DNA of 64,000 nt from Cerrena zonata (taxonomy: Eukaryota > Basidiomycota > Agaricomycetes > Polyporales > Cerrenaceae), in assembly GCA_038087015.1 (NCBI GenBank), contig JASBNA010000006.1:1798001-1862000 (forward strand), in the 5' to 3' direction. A program made the position numbers and the translations under genes. Of this stretch, positions 62,136-64,000 are shown piece after piece. The stretch's first letter is position 1. Each line of letters opens with the position of its first letter. The notes beneath the pieces are model-generated. The model had not been told where the DNA came from, did not search any database, and saw only the letters and a list, made by a program, of their open reading frames with translations.

Positions 62136-64000
62136 ATGGCACCTTACGACGACTGGAATCACGTCGAAGATGATGAAGACGAAGAGCTCCAAGACGATGT
62201 AAGTGCATTAATCATGTCAATAGTATCACTACTTATGCCCAGTCCCAGTACTACGAAGGGAAGAAAGATGTGATTCTATTCGCCATTGATTGCTCGGAAT
62301 CCATGCTTGAGCTCCATGACGACCCTAATTACGAGGACGTGAAGACTTCTCACGTCCTGACTGCGCTTGAAGCAGCAATGCAGATCTCCAAGAAGAAAGT
62401 TCTCATTGGTCCGAACGACGCAGTCGGAATTTTGATGTTCAATACAGTACGCCCGCTGCCCTATTTTGTAACATATACAGGCCGTTGACCATGCCGCAGA
62501 CCAGAAAGAATGAAGCCGGAGGGCAAGGCGCTGACATTAAGAAAAATAACTTCGTCTTTCAACCGATAGACACCGTAAATGCGCCGAAGATTCAGGAACT
62601 AATTCAGTTAATAGACTGTACGCGCCCCCTATCTCAAAATCAGTCGGAATAGCTAAGCTAAACAGATACCAAAAGCTGCAAGAGAGGACCCAAATCTTAT
62701 TCGAGAAACTTTCCCTCCATCTGACAAACGTGTACCCATGGGAGATGTATTCACCAGCTGCAACTGGATCATGCGGGATGGGTCAGTGGCAATCTCCTCC
62801 ACTAGCTTTAGGTCAACTTGCATTCTATTGATGACTGGAATGTTCTCGCAGTGCACCTAAGACGGCTTCTAAGAGGGTCTTTTTGATCACGGATGAAGAT
62901 GACCCGAACTCTGGACTTGGGCGAGATCGACTCCTCGTGTCTGCCAGAACAACGTTAACGGTAGGTACTTGGCCCCAAGGGTCCATTCAATCGATTACTA
63001 ACTCAAGCTCAGGATTTAACCCAAGCAGGAATTATGGTGGAACCATTTTTTATCAGCACGGAAGACAAGCCGTTTGATCAAACGAGGTTTTACTCGGTTA
63101 GTTGCCTATCACCCCGAAGCGGGACGCTTGCATGTTAACTGTATTGCTTTCAGGACGTTTTGTTGCCGACTAACGTAAACGAGAACGAGTACGATCCATA
63201 TGTGCTACCGGAGTCTATCTCAATTACCCGTATCGACGACCTCTTAGCGCAGATGCGTTTCCATGAGGTTGCTAAACGCGCACATTTCAGCATCCCATTT
63301 GAATTAGCCAATGGGTTCGTAATTGGCGTAAAAGGGTTCGTAACCGGTGAAATCATCTCTTGCAGTCTAAGAATGACATACAGCTGTCTAGGTATGGATT
63401 GGTAACGGAGCAAAAGCGAGGCGCGTATCGTTACTTTGTGGACCTCGGAGACAAGATGGACGTCGCGGAATCGAAAACCTTGTACGTCGACGAGGTAAGT
63501 GATGTCAATCTAACAGTAGATCCCGGGACCTTGCTAAATACAAATGGGGTACCTTTGTTCCGCCCGTTATCGGACGCTCTTTAGGAGATGGAGACTGAAG
63601 CCCCAAAGTCAAAAATTATGTTTGGTATGGCACTGGGCGAAACCGCCGCGGCTAAAACCGACGAAGATGATTCTCCATCCGGTATTCTGACAAGACGGGT
63701 TCCTAAACACGCCAAGGTGAAGCTACATGCACGCCATAGTCTACACCAATAACTAACTGTAACACCATAATTCCTTCTTTCTAGGTTTTCTATACACAGG
63801 AGGAAATTCGGTCATTCCGGACGCTTGGTATGCAGCCAAGTATGTTTTGTCATGAATTATCAGGCCACGGCAGAGTCCCCGCTGACCTAAGGTGATAGAG
63901 ATCAAGCTCCTTGGTTTCAAGAGCCGCCGTGAACTTAAATTTGAAGATAACATCAAGCACTCGATTTTCATATATCCGGACGAGATGGCAAGTCTCAATT
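62136..64000 (+). CDS. KU70: KU70 DNA end-binding protein (partial, runs off the window)
   Basis: Ku70 with Ku80 forms the ring that binds broken DNA ends and starts non-homologous end joining, and it also acts at telomeres. Eleven exons begin here (62136-62198, 62243-62446, 62500-62617, 62676-62781, 62852-62960, 63013-63096, 63154-63335, 63392-63494, 63585-63716, 63785-63839, 63899 onward). Visible parts are an acidic N-terminus (MAPYDDWNHVEDDEDEE), the vWA-like domain (DVILFAIDCSESM, AVGILMFNT, FPPSDKRVPMGDVF, KRVFLITDEDDP), then ARTTLTDLTQAGIMVEPFFIS, ISITRIDDLLAQMR and FELANGFVIGVKGYGLV. The start of the Ku core follows: MGMALGE-like residues, RVPKHAKVFYTQEEI and KLLGFKSRRELKFEDNIKHSIFIYPDEM. 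The frame is open at the window edge; the C-terminal half, including the SAP domain, lies outside. Confidence 0.93.

Noticed and set aside
31860..64000. A functional cluster of genome-stability genes (SLX8-like, HUS1, KU70)
   Set aside because: They are on different strands, separated by unrelated genes, and each has its own promoter; proximity is probably coincidence.
1..64000. CRISPR array or rRNA genes
   Set aside because: No regularly spaced direct repeats and no rRNA-like sequence were seen; the gene structure is eukaryotic.

Overview
This window reads as nuclear DNA of a mushroom-forming basidiomycete (Agaricomycete). Most genes are split by 45-75 nt GT-AG introns, and both strands are used without operons. 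The protein set is typically agaricomycete: class I sesquiterpene synthases with an NWPW N-terminus, a DUF4238 protein, kinases with an HGDLK catalytic loop, an F-box relic, and an SPX/SLC13 phosphate transporter. I saw no CRISPR array, rRNA or convincing tRNA.

Layout. 0-10 kb: TVP38-like Golgi protein (+, one in-frame TGA), a damaged terpene synthase (-), an F-box relic, a 614-bp hAT-like non-autonomous element, and a long DUF4238-protein kinase fusion gene (+). 10-29 kb: an acidic protein of unknown function (-), a four-finger CCCH protein (-), two unrecognised multi-exon genes (-) and much sequence with no gene I can support. 29-43 kb: ERV41 (+), an SLX8-like RING E3 (-), an intact terpene synthase (-), HUS1 (+), an isochorismatase-like hydrolase (-), a kinase-like relic (+) and a Maf-family pyrophosphatase (-). 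43-64 kb: a PHO91-like SPX transporter (+, one apparent single-base frameshift), a SAM-domain tail-anchored protein (-), an APSES/KilA-N transcription factor (-), ornithine decarboxylase (-), a PP2A activator PTPA (-) and KU70 (+, running off the right edge).

Most genes are independent housekeeping genes: secretory traffic (TVP38, ERV41), genome maintenance (SLX8-like, HUS1, KU70), phosphate transport, polyamine synthesis and PP2A activation. The two terpene synthases lie 32 kb apart on the same strand, share exon layout and have no P450 or other tailoring gene near them, so they look like dispersed paralogues rather than a biosynthetic cluster. Most exon models below were checked by adding exon lengths to a whole number of codons and by matching splice phases. 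The exceptions are the genes with frame breaks and the two unrecognised genes at 23.6-28.4 kb.

The most interesting items are the DUF4238-kinase fusion, the damaged/intact terpene synthase pair, and the reading-frame breaks inside otherwise well-conserved genes. Those breaks are either real gene loss or base errors in the assembly.
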